From positions 83,973,501-84,037,500 of the forward strand of contig CP136890.1 of assembly GCA_034359265.1 (NCBI GenBank): a stretch of DNA of 64,000 nt, read 5' to 3'. A program made the translations under genes and the position numbers. The notes under the pieces are model-generated. The model saw nothing but the letters and a program-made list of their open reading frames with translations, was not told the DNA's origin and searched no databases. Every line of letters starts with the position of its first letter. Position 1 is the first letter of the stretch. The DNA comes from Canna indica. Its lineage: Eukaryota; Streptophyta; Magnoliopsida; Zingiberales; Cannaceae. Shown one piece after another: positions 1 through 12,339 of this stretch.

Positions 1-256
1 GAATTCCAACTTCATGTGAGAAAAAAGAAAAAGAAAAAAAAAAAAAAAGCATGTCAATAAGAAAAATGAAAAAAAATAATAAAATTTCGGTTTTTTCGGG
101 TTGGAAACCGAACCGAACCGAATAATTTTGGTTCGGATTAAATCGGTTTAGGAACAATTCGATTCGAGTTCAGGTTGAAATTTTAGTACGAAAAAATATT
201 CGATTTGGTTTGGTTTAGTTCGGTTCGGTTTGGTTTGAACCAAATGGACAGCCCTA
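1..256. mobile_element. Right end of a hAT-like MITE rich in GGTTCG/CCGAAC, cut by the window start
   Basis: Positions 85-245 are a degenerate run of GGTTCGG and CCGAACC motifs, the sub-terminal texture common in small plant hAT-type elements. On the minus strand the sequence ends TAGGGCTGTCCATTTGG at 256, a typical terminus for such elements. The other end lies outside the window, so no TSD can be tested. There is no coding potential. The superfamily assignment is inference from the terminal motif. Confidence 0.5.
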
Positions 257-299
257 CTTTGACTCATGGCCATGGATGGCTTCTCATAATACAAGATCA

Positions 300-685
300 G
301 ATTACACATCTCCTACCTTTGTTGCCTCCATGGTGAACACCATTGCCGCCATGACATTTGTCACTGTAGTTTTCTTGAGGTGAAGAACAATCTAAATTTG
401 TGCATGCATATGAAATCCAAGTCTTCCAAGACCTAATGACAATTTCTTGGTTTTTAGAATGGAGCATCTTAACGTTAGAAGCCCTAGAGGCGTTGGGAAC
501 ATTGTTGGAACCATACCATCATTAGGAGCTGTTACAACCATGACACTCTACAAAAGACCAGCAGTAACAAACTTATGGGGGGCACAATTCACATCCATTG
601 AAATGTCATCAATGAGAGCTGGTTGAAAGGATCAATTCTTACAATGGCAAGCTGCTTAGCATGGGACATTTGGTATATTATGCAG
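300..685 (+). pseudogene. WAT1-related (MtN21/EamA-type) transporter fragment
   Basis: Intact WAT1 proteins are ten-helix membrane transporters of the drug/metabolite superfamily. Two exon pieces are visible. The first (about 300-379) encodes SPTFVASMVNTIAAMTFV, the conserved helix after the family's NLYYTG region, and ends at a GT donor at 380. A 78-bp intron with acceptor AG at 456-457 follows. The second piece encodes MEHLNVRSPRGVGNIVGT and then TMTLYKRP, both hallmarks of the family. A frameshift near 615 puts the next helix, WLKGSILTMASCLAWDIWY (620 on), in another frame; this exon ends at CAG with a GT donor at 686. The N-terminal helices and the second EamA half are not found. It is a relic of a real intron-containing gene, not a retrocopy. 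Identification is firm; function is lost. Confidence 0.8.
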
Positions 686-1730
686 GTACCTATGTAATTC
701 TCCTCACATACAACGCAGGCAATTTAAAACCTAATTCGTTGTGAAAATAATTAGGAGGAAGAAAAGTGGATCCACTTGTTTGGAGGCAATATGTCAGACG
801 ATAGAAATGGAGAAGAATGTAAGCATCCATTATCTTAAAAAAAAATGGAGAGGTTCAAAGATTAGGCAATGCTCTCTGTTTTCTCAGATATATGCTTTTC
901 TCTTCTTTCCCCAATCCCATCATTCTCCTCTCTGTTCCTCTTATCTCATCATCTTCTTTTAAAGGCTATTTCACACAGATGGTAAAAAAAAAACCCTCAT
1001 ACCAGTGGCCGAGCAGCGAGATGCGACGATGCACGGCGAGATGCGGACCCGAGAGATCGGAAGGAGTGCAACGTCCGGAGTGAGTCTGAGAGAGATCGGA
1101 GAGACCTTGACGCGAGAGGATGGGTAACGGGTTCAGGTTAGGGTCAATGTTTTAGGGTTTTGAATACAGTATTTTTTGTTGAAATTATTAGTAATAGTTA
1201 AGTATATAGTTAATAACTAGTTTAAATATACATTAATTTCAATAAATCGGAATACGAAATTTTAAAATTCCAAAAATCAAAATCAAAATTAAAAAATACA
1301 TAAAATATTATTGTACTAAAGCTATTTAAAGTTATCATTTTGATTATGAAAATTCATCCTAAAATTTTCAAAAAATCGTAATAAATCTAAATTAGTGAAT
1401 AATTTTTTTATGATTTTTTTAGAATTTTGGAATGCATCTTCATGATTAAAATAGTCACTAAAAACTCTTGAAAATAGTTATTTGATCATGAAAATAGATT
1501 TTAAACTTTCCAAAAAAATATTAAAAATTTCATTCATTAATTTAAAATTATTGTGATTTTTTGAAAATTTTAGTATATATTTTTATGATCAAAATGATCA
1601 CTTTGAATAGTTTCAGTATGAGGGTATTTTGGGTATTTTAGGTATTTTTTGAAATGATTTTGGTTTTAGGACTTTCAATACTAATTCTTGTTTTAGGAAT
1701 TTTAAAGTTTCATATTCTAGTTTATACCTG

Positions 1731-1767
<37 letters not shown>

Positions 1768-2052
1768 ATAGATAGGTATTAGTTAATAACTTTTTATTAA
1801 TTATAAAAATAAAATAATTAATGACTAGTTAAGAAGTATTTAATAAAAATAAAAATAACTAGTTATGTGGGTACAAGTGGTTCAACACTTGTTCCTCCTA
1901 AAACAAGGTTTCGGGTTTGAGTTTTATCCTCTTAGTGGCTCGACTAAAAAAAAACTCGTATAATTGTATGCTGTATAATGGCTATGTTATAAATCATGTG
2001 TAAACTTTAAGCAAATAAATAAATAACTAAATATAGTTATTAATAATACAAA

Positions 2053-2096
<44 letters not shown>

Positions 2097-2216
2097 AAAT
2101 AAAATAAAATATTAATAATAAAATAAAAATAACTATGTTATTAATAACAAAAATAAATTTATTGTTTATTATTAACTAGTTAAGATGTAGAAAATAGTTA
2201 ACAAGTTAATAGTTAT
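686..2216. other. AT-rich intergenic stretch with two microsatellites
   Basis: No gene could be supported. It holds a short GC-richer patch of unknown origin at about 1005-1140, then AT-rich sequence in which a block near 1330-1450 recurs in degenerate form near 1480-1610, suggesting an old palindromic or duplicated element. An (AT)n run lies at 1735-1762 and an (ATT)n run at 2052-2093. Short ORFs here have no coding character. Confidence 0.6.
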
Positions 2217-2225
2217 TATTTTTAA

Positions 2226-2465
2226 GAAAAAATTATAGTTTTGGTCCTTATAATTAGGCCTGATCGATTTGGCTTTTGGTCCCTACATTTGAAAATTTTT
2301 GTGTATGGTCCCTATAATTACACTATGTCACAAAGTTAATCCTTGTCGTCTATAATTGTCCTAACGTTATTTAGGTTTGTTTGTCATGGCACGTTTATAA
2401 AGACATGACTGATGACATGGCTATCCAGGGACTAAATTAGTGATGACATGGCAAAAAAATTTAGC
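2226..2465 (+). repeat. Left terminal inverted repeat of the MULE
   Basis: Pairs with the reverse complement of about 6010-6265. It begins GAAAAAATTATAGTTTTGG, against GGAAAAACTTAGTTTTGG at the other end. The right copy has an A-tract of about 20 bases (6181-6202) inserted where the left copy reads TTTGAAAATTTTT, one of the few length differences. Confidence 0.85.
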
Positions 2466-2940
2466 TCTAATTATTAGTCCCTAAGTTGAATGTAGTCGAC
2501 GAAGTTATCAACTTGAACGCAGTCGATGAAATCATAGTTGAAACGACAATCCAATGGTGGACACCAGAGCTAGAGTTGGGAGAAATCAACCCTAATAGAA
2601 GACATCACTGTCAATCGAAGATATCACCATAATTGAATCTATCTACCCTAATCGACTCTGTCAATCCATATGGATAGAAGGGGCAAGAAAGGCGAAACTA
2701 GGGGAAAAAGCTACTAGTTTGACGTTCCTACAAGTAAGTGATGATTTTTAAGGGTTTTGTGCATTGAAATGATTTCTTTGATTTATTTTGTTTTTAACAT
2801 TGTTATTCGCACTGAAAACATTGATTTGTGAGGGTTTTAAAGTTATCTATTTAGGGTCATCTGTTTTTAACATGGTTTCATACTATTGTTTGTGGTGTTT
2901 TTGAGCTTATATATGTTTCTTTCTCTTTGTGTCTTAGTTG

Positions 2941-4770
2941 AAGGTAAAAAAACATGATAGATTTAAGGTCCATATTCATCATGGAGGTGAAATAGTGAGA
3001 GAAAAGGTGACCAAGTATGTTGGGGGTCGTATAGTAACAATAAAGGGTTGTGAGATGGACAAATAATCCCTCCGGGAATTAGTTGTGATTCTGAAGGAGG
3101 TTGGTTACAAAGGAACAATCCAAGTATACTACTGTATACCTGGCAATGCATTATCAACTGGTTTGATTGAAGTTCGAGATAATGATGATGTTATGGTTGT
3201 AGCTGTGGCAGCCTTAAGTGTGAGCTCAAATCAAGTACATGTATATATTCTGCATAAATGCGAGAAGGATGATGGGATAATGTTAAGTAATGAAGAACAT
3301 GAGGAAGATGTTGTAGGTGACTATGAGATGGGGAAGATGGTGGCAATGTTGAAGCTTAGATGGAAGATGTTGTAGGTGGCTGTGAGATGGGGGAAGATGG
3401 TCGCAATGTTAAAGCTCGGATGAAAGATGTTATAGGTGGTTATGAGATGGGGAAAGATGGTCGCAATGTTGAAGCTCAAATGCAATATACATACAAGAGT
3501 AGGAGAAAAAATATAGCAATTGAAAGAGGTCCCGGAAGGAGCACACGACTATTTGATGCAGATGCAGCCTAAACTTTGGGCAAGAGCACACTTCCCTTTG
3601 TGGTGTAAGTCTAACACTCTCATGAGTAATATTTCTGAATCGTTTAATGGTAGGATACTAGAAGCTAGGGAATTACTAATATTGTCAATGTTGGAGTGGA
3701 TTACGACTTACTTGATGAAAAAAATTGCTAGGAATGAGATTTTTATAAAAAAACACAAAGGTAAAGGAAAAGTTTGTCCTAGACCTAGAAAGAGGCTTAA
3801 CAAATAAATGGTAGAGGCTAGTAGATTCGGGGCAAAATACGCAGTGGCAAATAAATTTGAAGTGGTTAGACATGAAGAATAATTTGTAGTTAATTTAGAA
3901 ACAATAGTTTGTAGCTCTAGGGACTGGCAGTTGTGTGGTGTCCCTTGTGCTCATGTTGTTGCATCAATATTATCTCCAAATGATAATTACCCTTATAAGG
4001 TAGAGGCTTATGAGGCATGTTATGCTCCTATTGTCAATCCAATCAATGGTGAAACTTTATGGGAACAAGTCTTGAATATGCCAAAAAATTTACCTCCAAC
4101 TGCACACAATTCTATTGGAAGGTCAAAGAAGTTGAGGAGGGAGGTATATGAGCATGTTAGAATGAATAAGTTCAAGAGGAGTGGTGGTTCTATGACTTGT
4201 TCCAAGTGTGAGAAATATGGACATAACAAAAGATGATGCAAAATGATAAGTAAAGTCTCATATAATACAGATTGGGGTTGTATGACTTGTAATCTATTTA
4301 TTTTCTTCTAATATGATGAAGTTTTGCTTGCAGGTACACCTTTTGCGTTACAGCCTAAGGCTACAACTTCTGCATCTCAAGTTTTTGCATCTCAGACTGA
4401 GGCTGCACCTTCAGCTACACCAACCTACACCAACACAGAATGCTTGCAGAACCACCACCAAAACACATGAATTTTACTTACCTTGGCATCAATTTGCAGA
4501 ATGTTTGTTGTTGATCCACCTGCTGCTTCAACAGGAGGCAGTCAACAATGAGCACCACCACTTGGAGCTGGAGGCAATCAACAATTAGCAACACTACTTA
4601 TAGCTAGAGATAGTCAACAATCAGCACCACCAAATAAAGCTCCATTTGTTAGAAGGAGCTCTAAAAAGTATGTTGGATCAGCAAGTGATGGACAAGGAGG
4701 ATCCAGTAGAAGAGGACAAGGTTCATGTTCAAAAATTAAAATGAGATGTAGAAAGAGTGGTGGACAGTAG
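2941..4770 (+). pseudogene. MURA-type MULE transposase, internally deleted
   Basis: Three recognisable parts lie in order. First, an N-terminal PB1-like segment (about 2965-3270) encoding FKVHIHHGGEIVREKV and, after an in-frame stop, LKEVGYKGTIQVYYCIPGNA. Second, an acidic linker carrying a tandem repeat (3295-3480). Third, the C-terminal region (3560-4240) with ISESFNGRILEAREL, then the SWIM zinc finger (CSSRDWQLCGVPCAHVVASI), then a CCHC-like knuckle (CSKCEKYGHNKR). A tail rich in Q, A and P, ending KIMRCRKSGG-like near 4770, follows after a possible intron. Several stops and frameshifts separate the parts, and the MULE/DDE catalytic block between linker and SWIM region is absent. Known family role: transposase binding the TIRs. 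This copy cannot encode an active enzyme. Confidence 0.82.
3295..3485 (+). repeat. Three tandem copies of a roughly 62-bp coding repeat in the MULE transposase
   Basis: The phrase GATGTTGTAGGTGGCTGTGA and close variants occur three times in a row. Each unit encodes a version of EDVVGGYEMGKDGRNVEA. The copies fall in different frames because of small indels. This expanded the acidic linker between the N-terminal and C-terminal transposase regions. Confidence 0.75.
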
Positions 4771-5379
4771 TTGGTGCTTTATTTTGGGATATAGTAATGT
4801 AATTGGTGCTTTTTTTGGAATACAATAATGCAGTGGGAACCATATTTTGGAATATGATCTCATGTGCTTTATTTGGGATCATTTTGTTTTGGAGTATATA
4901 TTGTGTTATGTGTTGATATGAGAGTCAGAATTAAACAACTTTTGTTATCTATTGGTATGGGAACCATAATTAATGTGTTGTGTTATGTGATGAGTGTATC
5001 TAATTTGATTTATGGTGAACCAAAATTAAAGCTAATTTGTGTTAAGTGACAAAACATTTGAGTATATCTAATACTAAACAACTAATACATTTGCAAGACA
5101 TTTGTGTTAAGTGGCAAGACATTTGCATTCATCTAATATTTCAATTTACATAAACTTCAAAAACATATAATACTAAACAGATGTTTAATTTCTAATATTT
5201 CAATTTACATAAACTTCAACAACATATAATACTAAACAATTGCTTATACACGATTACAACACTACTACTACTAAACAACTGCTTAAACAATACCACTACT
5301 ATTAAACAACTAATACTAAGCAGCTGCTTAAACATATGCCTGTACATGAATACAACCACTCTAACTCATTCAATTGTTC

Positions 5380-5955
5380 CTTCCATTTCGATTAATCCAG
5401 TTGATTAAATGCACAAGTAGCGAGATAATGGTGATTATCCACGAAATCAATATTAGCCGTTAAAGCTCCCTCATTCTTCTCCTCATTTCTGACATTCCCC
5501 TTTGTTGTCTTGCTACCTTCATTGCCAATATATTACATCGAGATCATATTGTTCATTATCGTGCACTGCCTCATCAAGCCAACGAAAGTAATGACACGAC
5601 CAAGGTTGCTAAGATAGATCATGAACAAAGCAAAAGGAATCATGAACAACGACTCATAAATAAATCATGAACAAAACAAAAATAACATGGTCTGAGTTTT
5701 CTCACCATGTAGTTTGAACACCTCAGAAATCTCTGCCATGGGTTCTATTGTGTCGCTGATATCAAAAGAATAATATGGCCGCCACACTCGTAGTCATCCA
5801 CTCTTCGGCGACTGTTCCTGCTATTACGTGATGATGAACTCTCTTCATCTTCAGATTGCCATCGTGGATTTCTTCCAAAGATCGCCTCTGTTTTGCAGTC
5901 GCGACACTGAAGAAAGAAATTAGGGCTTATCGTCGCAGTGGGTTTATCACCTTTG
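5380..5955 (-). pseudogene. GRF-type zinc-finger protein relic inside the MULE
   Basis: Read on the minus strand, exon-like pieces encode YECGGHIILLISAT followed by NPWQRFLRCSNYM, then, after an intron-like gap, CHYFRWLDEAVHDNEQYD. Together these fit the GRF zinc-finger pattern (CxCG..., NPGRRFxxC, then CxYFxWxDE). Here NPGR is NPWQ, and stops interrupt the frame. Downstream sequence encoding further basic and acidic residues runs to about 5380. The gene points toward the transposase (convergent), the position a second MULE gene or a captured host gene would occupy. In cellular proteins the GRF finger binds single-stranded DNA; a role in transposition is not established. Confidence 0.65.
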
Positions 5956-6009
5956 AGATTGATTGTTCAACTTGATTTGTTATACACCTTCCACGTCATC
6001 GGCCACTAA

Positions 6010-6265
6010 CCACGTCATCAGCGACTCACCACGTCATCATTAATTTAGTCCATGGATAGGCATGTCATCAGCCACGTCTATATAAACGTGCCATGATAGA
6101 CAAACCTAAACAGCGTTAGGGCAATTATAGACGGTAAGGATTAACTTTATGAATGAGTGTAATTATAGGGACCAAACACACAAAAAAAAAAAAAAAAAAA
6201 AAAATTAATGTAGGGACCAAAAGCCAAATCGGGCCTAATTATAGGGACCAAAACTAAGTTTTTCC
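6010..6265 (-). repeat. Right terminal inverted repeat of the MULE
   Basis: Inverted copy of 2226-2465, immediately followed by the TSD at 6266-6274. Its inner end continues with repeats of CACGTCATCAGC-like motifs at about 5995-6080, sub-terminal sequence only partly shared with the left end. Confidence 0.85.
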
Positions 6266-6274
6266 TATTTTTAA

Positions 6275-6839
6275 TTATTAATAAAGCTAAAAAATTATAT
6301 ATATATAGCCCCTCGAATATGGTTGTAGGTCTCGGCTCGCATGGACTTGGAGCAATGACCATTTCGATGGTAACATCGAATTTTGCTAGAATGATGTCGG
6401 GCCCGGGGCTTTCTTTCAATCCTATGACTTTTGTGGTGCCAAAAGCAAATGTATATGACCGGCTCTTTCTTCTTGGGGTGATGGTGTCTTAGAAGGCAAG
6501 GTGGTATTTTTAACACAACTGAGGGTGAGCAATGAAGAAGGAAGACCAATAAATTTTTGATGTAATGGCAAATCTTTGGCTTTGAATTCATCATCAGCTT
6601 CAGGACATTCTAATCCAATAGCGAAGCATCGAGGTCATCCCCCAAGGTTTCGGATGAAGCAACAACTTGATGCATTGGGTAGTTCTTGACTCTATTTGAT
6701 GTTTACTTTTAAAATTTCTTACTTTTATATAAAATATAAAAATTATGACAAATAAAATTATCAAAACTAGCTTAAATTAAATTATACTTTTCAATAACAA
6801 TATTCATACCCAAACAATAAGAGTAATAATAAATATTAT
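6275..6839. other. Intergenic stretch, no gene recognised
   Basis: A short (AT)n run lies at 6295-6308. On the minus strand 6300-6600 is open in two overlapping frames with moderate GC content and could be a decayed exon, but the predicted peptides match no family I recognise. Confidence 0.4.
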
Positions 6840-9365
6840 CAGTGACGGACGCAGAAATTTAATGCAGGGGGCCCAAAATATGCTATAAGAAAAATTAAAA
6901 AAAGAATTTCAATACTTCATTTTGAAGTTTTCAGTTAAAAGTATCATATATAATCATTCTGAAATTCATATTCTTTTTTTCGTATTTTGGAAGCGCTGCA
7001 TAATAGCCTCATTATCAATACTACCAAATACATTTCTTTCAATGTAAGTTACCAAATAACCATTTAATAACTCATCTCTCATTCGATTGCGCATAGGACT
7101 TTTGATAAATTTCATTGCTGAAAATATTCATTCCACTGTGGCAGTAGCGACCGACAATATTACTGACAATTTAATTAGCAAATATACCAATTGAAAAATA
7201 ACATTTTTTTCTTGTAGCAATCATTTTCTCTGCAAATCCTCCAATTCCCATCACATCAGAGAATCTATTATCCATCCTCACATCAAAAATAAATGTATCA
7301 AGTTGACTATCAAATTCAATTAGAGCAATTGGAGAAAATTTTGATGGATAGAACTCTGCAAGTCAGATCAATTTATTTTTATCAAATGCATAAAATGAGT
7401 CTCTAGGATCAAGGCGTGTCATGCATAAAAGCAACTCAGTATTCACTTCATCGAAACGATTATTAAGCTCTTGCAATTGCAAGTCAAGCACCGAATAAAA
7501 TAACTCAACTTGATAGTGATGAAGATTAGTCCTTTCTTCAATTTTACGTCGTGATCTACCTCGAGCAGCATATGCATCCTCCATATTTGGTACATCAACA
7601 TCATGTTTAGCACAAAATATGAAAACCTCATTTAACACAATTTCCCAACCATCATCTCTCATTGCTTGCAAACGCGTTTTCGAGACTTTAACTAGATTCG
7701 TGGCATTTACAATGTCTTGATCATTCCTTTGTAAAACTTGAAAAAGCTGATGTGTGATTCCAAGAATTTGTCTCATAAAAAGCAATATAAAGACAAAATC
7801 AAACCGAATAATAATATCAAGTAAATCAATTGCTTCAGCTCTCTATGGACCATCACTACCATTTTCCCCAATATACTCAAGAACATCAACTGCTGAAGAA
7901 AACAAATGCATCAAGTTAACAAGAGTACCATAGTGAGAACTCCAACGTGTATCTCCTAGTCGCTTCAATGACATTTCTTGATTTAAACCTCTCCCTGTTA
8001 GGATTTCACCACTTGCAATACCTTCAATAATTTTCTCTAATTGTTTCTCTCGTAACATGTCTTTGCGTTTACAAGAACCTCCAACAACATTGCATAAACG
8101 TGTCACAGAATTAAAAAATGAAGTTGTAGTTGTATGCTTCTTAGCAACAACAACAAGTGTGAGCTGAAATTAATGAGCAAAATAATGAGCATAATATGCA
8201 CTAGAGTTCTCTTTTAGTATCAAAATTTTTGAGACCATTAAATTCACCCCGCATATTACTAGCTCTATCATAATCTTGACCTCGTAAACTGGATATGCTC
8301 AAACCATAAGTAGAAAGCAAAAAATCAATACCTTCCATAAGTGATGTTGAACTTGTATTGCGAACATGTACGAGACCAAGGAACCGCTCAATGACACATC
8401 CAGATGTATTAACATAGTGTATAACGACTCTCATTTGCTCTTTTACAGAGACATTCCGACATTCATCAACTATAATTGAGAATCATTCATCACCAAGATC
8501 TCTAATGATAGCATTTGTTGTCTCAACAGCAGCTGCATTAATGATATCTCTTTGAATATGAGGAGCAATTAGTTTGAGATTATCAGGAGCATTATTCAGG
8601 ACAATCTTCTTAATTTCCTCATTTGATTCTACAAGAAGTTTTATAAGCTCGATGAAATTTACTTGATTTAATGAACATATTGATTCGTCATATCCTCGAA
8701 AAGCCAATCCCTGCATCATAAGATAACGAAGGCAAATAACTGATGTGTGCAACCTACGTGATACTCAGCCTTTAATTGATTCGATTGTTTTGAAAAAGAA
8801 AACTCAATATGTTAAGCTTGATTCATCAACTTTTCACAAGTCATTCTACATTTGTTATAGTCACTATTCTGGTCTCCAACATGATCACACAATCTTTCTT
8901 TTTTTCGTCATGTGTTAAAATATTCTGATACAAAAGCATCATGACCTCTTAATTTCACTCCGCCCTACTGAGAAAAGATAACAATATAAACAATATGCAG
9001 CATCTTTGGCTATGCTATACTCCAACCAACTCGGAAATTCATCAAACCAAGAAATAATAAATCTACGTTTTCGGCCTCCATCTTCTCTTTGAGGAAACTT
9101 ATGCTGACGTGGTTGCCATGGACCCTTTAACAAGTAAGCTCTGCGAACTTAATCTATCAGGTGAATAACTAATGATATTAGGTCGCAATCCCGGATCAGG
9201 AGGAAGATTTTCTAGATCAACCTCCACAATTGATTTTGGTTGTTCGGAAATAGGAGATGATTCAACAATTGGCTCAGTTGTAGGAGAAATATTCAATCAT
9301 GGTGGATGCGAAAAACGATGTTCTTCTGAATCTTTTCTATTTTTTCTTTTTAAGTATTTTTCCAT
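6840..9365 (-). mobile_element. hAT element of the TTF-zinc-finger/DUF4371 type; far end not located
   Basis: The terminus CAGTGACGGACGCAGAAATT begins at 6840 and resembles the CAGTGGCGGA ends of this plant hAT clade, followed by the customary GCAGGGGGCC run. A complete but mutated transposase gene occupies the minus strand. The matching inverted terminus was not found in the AT-rich sequence beyond 9365, so the right limit given is the transposase start and the element may be truncated or interrupted. Confidence 0.7.
6966..9365 (-). pseudogene. hAT transposase (TTF-type zinc finger, DUF4371, hAT C-terminal dimerisation domain)
   Basis: The order of domains is canonical. A basic N-terminus MEKYLKRKNRKDSEEHRF starts at 9365. 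The TTF-type zinc finger region (about 9190-8940) carries FPSWLEYSIAKDAAYCLYCY. The DUF4371 / RNase-H-like body (about 8750-7850) includes DEDISVILRYIHT-like, NMRGEFNGLKN and DTRWSSHYGTLVNLMHLF segments. The dimerisation domain sits near the end (7190-6970) with ATVEXIFSAMKFIKSPMRNR and IERNVFGSIDNEAIMQRF, finishing at a stop at 6966-6968. Several stops and frameshifts make it inactive. Proteins of this class are often annotated as zinc finger MYM-type protein 1-like; that name reflects transposon descent, not a host role. Confidence 0.82.
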
Positions 9366-10264
9366 TTCCTATAAATTAGTCGAAAACTCATGCGTTGCGT
9401 AATTTTATATACATATAATTTAAATATTTATAATAAAAATTATTTAAATTAATTTAAATTAAATGATACTTTAAATAGTAATATTTAAATATAAATAATT
9501 AAAAACAATAACAAATATCATATAGGTGACAAATTATAAGTATAGAGCAAATTAATAATTTAATTTAATTTAATTTAATTTATATAATTATAAAATATAA
9601 ATATAAAATACCTTTTTAAAATATAATTTGTATTTTTATTATAAATTAAAAACCAAAACTTAACCAAATACACTAATATATACATAAAATGTAAAAAAAA
9701 CTAAATTAAACTCACCAAAGTATTGGTAGTTGTACTATTAATTGTATAAATCAATATATAATTTTTTTATCTTTATAATATATTTTTTTTCTCATATTAA
9801 TTCAAAATTTAAGCTCTTCCGAGTAAAATTATAAAACAAGAGTAAAAACCCTTAAACCAACTTAATCAATCAAAATCTAGCAACATAAGTTTTCTTATTG
9901 TGATGTCTAATATTTAATTTCGATAATAAATAATACTATATCCAATAATTAATTGATTATTTGCTCTATTTTACTTTTTGGCTCATGATAAATGATGATA
10001 TTTTCTAATTTATATGAATCACTAAATTAATTAATTATTCAAAAATAAAATGTTCTTAACATGTTGTAAGTTAATTTTATATTATTATGATATAATTAAT
10101 TTATGACTCCCTACATTTTATTGAAAAAAATAATCTTTTAAAAATATTTTAAATTTAATATTTCAATTTTATACTTAAAAGTTAATATTACTATAATACA
10201 ATTTCTATTGCAAATTTAAATTAACTTGGTGAATCAATTATGATGAAAAAATTCAATAAACATT

Positions 10265-11065
10265 CAAAAAATTAAAATACGAATTAATTGTTTAATAAAA
10301 AAATCAAAAATATTCCAAAATAAATAATACTTTAAAATAAAAATATATAAAAATATACCCATTAAATTTGCACAAATATAAATAACTATTTCAAAAATAA
10401 GAAAATATAAATTATATAAGTCCTTATAAAAATTATATTTCAAAAGCACAAAACTAATATAAAAAATATTTCTAATATTAAAAAGTATTTCAACAATTAT
10501 TCCGTAAATCTATAATTTATATATAAAAATACAATATAAAGTAAAAGATATAATCATAAAGAAGTAAAATATTAATAAAATATAAATATGAAATATGTGC
10601 ATAATCAATTACTGTGAGAATAATAACTAAATTTTACAAAAATTATAATTAATCAATGTCACATCATATTTATAGTATTTTTAAACTTGCAAAGAATTAA
10701 AATATTATTTAATTATTTAATAAAAAAAGTCAAAACTATTTCAAAAAAAAAAATACTTTAATATATATATAATATACTCATTAAATTTGCATAAATATAA
10801 ATAACATTCAAAAATAAGAAATTATAAATTATAAAAGTTTCACCATATAAAAATAATTGCAACATTAAAAAGTATATTTTGCAATTATTCAGTAAATTTA
10901 TAATTTATATAGAAAAAATAAAATAAAATAAAATTTATAATCATAAAAAAATAAAATAACAATAAAACTTAAATATGAAATAGGTGCATAATCAATTAAC
11001 GTGAGAGTAATAATTGAATTTTTTAGAAATTATAATTAATTAATGTCACATCATCTTATATTAAT
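10265..11065. repeat. Direct duplication of a roughly 390-bp AT-rich unit
   Basis: Copy one (about 10265-10672) and copy two (about 10691-11065) share the same order of landmarks: ATTAAATTTGCAC/TAAATATAAATAAC, AAAAATAAGAAATATAAATTATA, TAATTTATATA, AAATATGAAATA, GTGCATAATCAATTA, GTGAGA and AATTAATGTCACATCAT. Small indels separate the copies. It is a tandem duplication with no coding content. Confidence 0.75.
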
Positions 11066-12276
11066 CATATTTAAATTTTAGATATAATCAAAATGATGCC
11101 ACATAAAAAGTCGATGCAAGAGAGAGGACAACATAATTAATACTAATTATAAGAGAGAGTAAAATAATATTTAATACTATTTTAAAAATTGAATTGAAAA
11201 TAAATTCAATCATTAAGTAGGCAACGAAAAATCTAATTTAAAAAAGTATTTTTAAATAATTTAAAAAATTCTGTCGGGTATAGAAACATCATAGGAATTA
11301 ATACAATTAATAATATATGAATTAAATTAATACAATTTAAGTAGCCAACTTAAATTGATATAATTTATATTTACAACATAAATTTAAGTATGCAACATAA
11401 TTAGACATAAGTATTTAATTATTTATTTAATTAAATAAGAATTTTGTTAAAAATTCAATCAATAAGTAGCAACAAAAATTAAATTTTAAAAAAAGTATAT
11501 TTAAAAATGGATTTTTTTTTTAATTAATAAAATCAATCCAAATCAATGACCAAATAAAAGCAGAATCTTTAATCTTAAAAATAGAAACATGGTAAATTAA
11601 ATAATCATTTCTTCCTAATCATAATAAATTAGAAATCACTCCATGATCAAAACATATCATAATGAATTTTCATTTTGGGTCAATTCCTTCATAACCAATA
11701 AAACTTCTGGATGTAAGGAAAAAAAAATTATCAAAGCAAAAATAAAAGAATTGCACATAATTTTTTTTTGAATTGCACACTATTTAAAAATTTTATTTAA
11801 GATGATTATTAAAAGAAAATACTTATTAAAACAAAAACAAAAAAATTGCACACTATTTAAAAATTTTGATAGTGTTGCGGATCAAATTTTTTAAAAAACT
11901 TATTAAAGCCAAGCATATTAAAAAATAAATCTTAAATCAGATTTGATAGTGATGTTAAAAAATATTTTTCAAAACCAAACACATCGGAAAAAAACTTATA
12001 CCCGAATTTGGACGCCTTCTCCGATGTTGAATCCTATGCAAAACATTTTTCTTAAATTAACTTGCCGCCTTCTCCATGATCGAATAGAAGCAGTGCTGTC
12101 TTCTCCGATAGTGCAGGTTAAAAGATCAAGCCGAAGAAGATGGAATTTGATACTGCTACATTCTCCAATTAAACAGGTCATCAAGCGGTGAGAGAGGGAG
12201 AGAGGGAGGGGAAAACATAGTTAAATGAAAAGTCAAACATCAAAGTTCAATATAGTGCAGCAGCTTCAGATTCTAC

Positions 12277-12278
<2 letters not shown>

Positions 12279-12338
<60 letters not shown>
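12279..12338. repeat. (GA)n microsatellite
   Basis: An uninterrupted run of about 29 GA units, followed by shorter GA-rich patches to about 12400. Confidence 0.95.

Positions 12339-12339
<1 letters not shown>

Larger units (their letters stand above)
2226..6265 (+). mobile_element. Mutator-like element (MULE), about 4.0 kb, with long TIRs and perfect 9-bp TSD
   Basis: The element is bounded by an identical 9-bp direct repeat, TATTTTTAA, at 2217-2225 and 6266-6274, the TSD length expected for MULEs. Terminal inverted repeats of about 240 bp match along their length: both carry TAGTTTTGGTCC, CTATAATTAGGCC, TTGGCTTTTGGTCCCTACA and TCATGGCACGTTTATA. Inside are a degenerate MURA-type transposase (plus strand) and a convergent GRF zinc-finger pseudogene (minus strand). 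The part of the transposase that should carry the DDE core is missing, so the copy is non-autonomous. The perfect TSD with diverged TIRs suggests moderate age. Confidence 0.9.
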
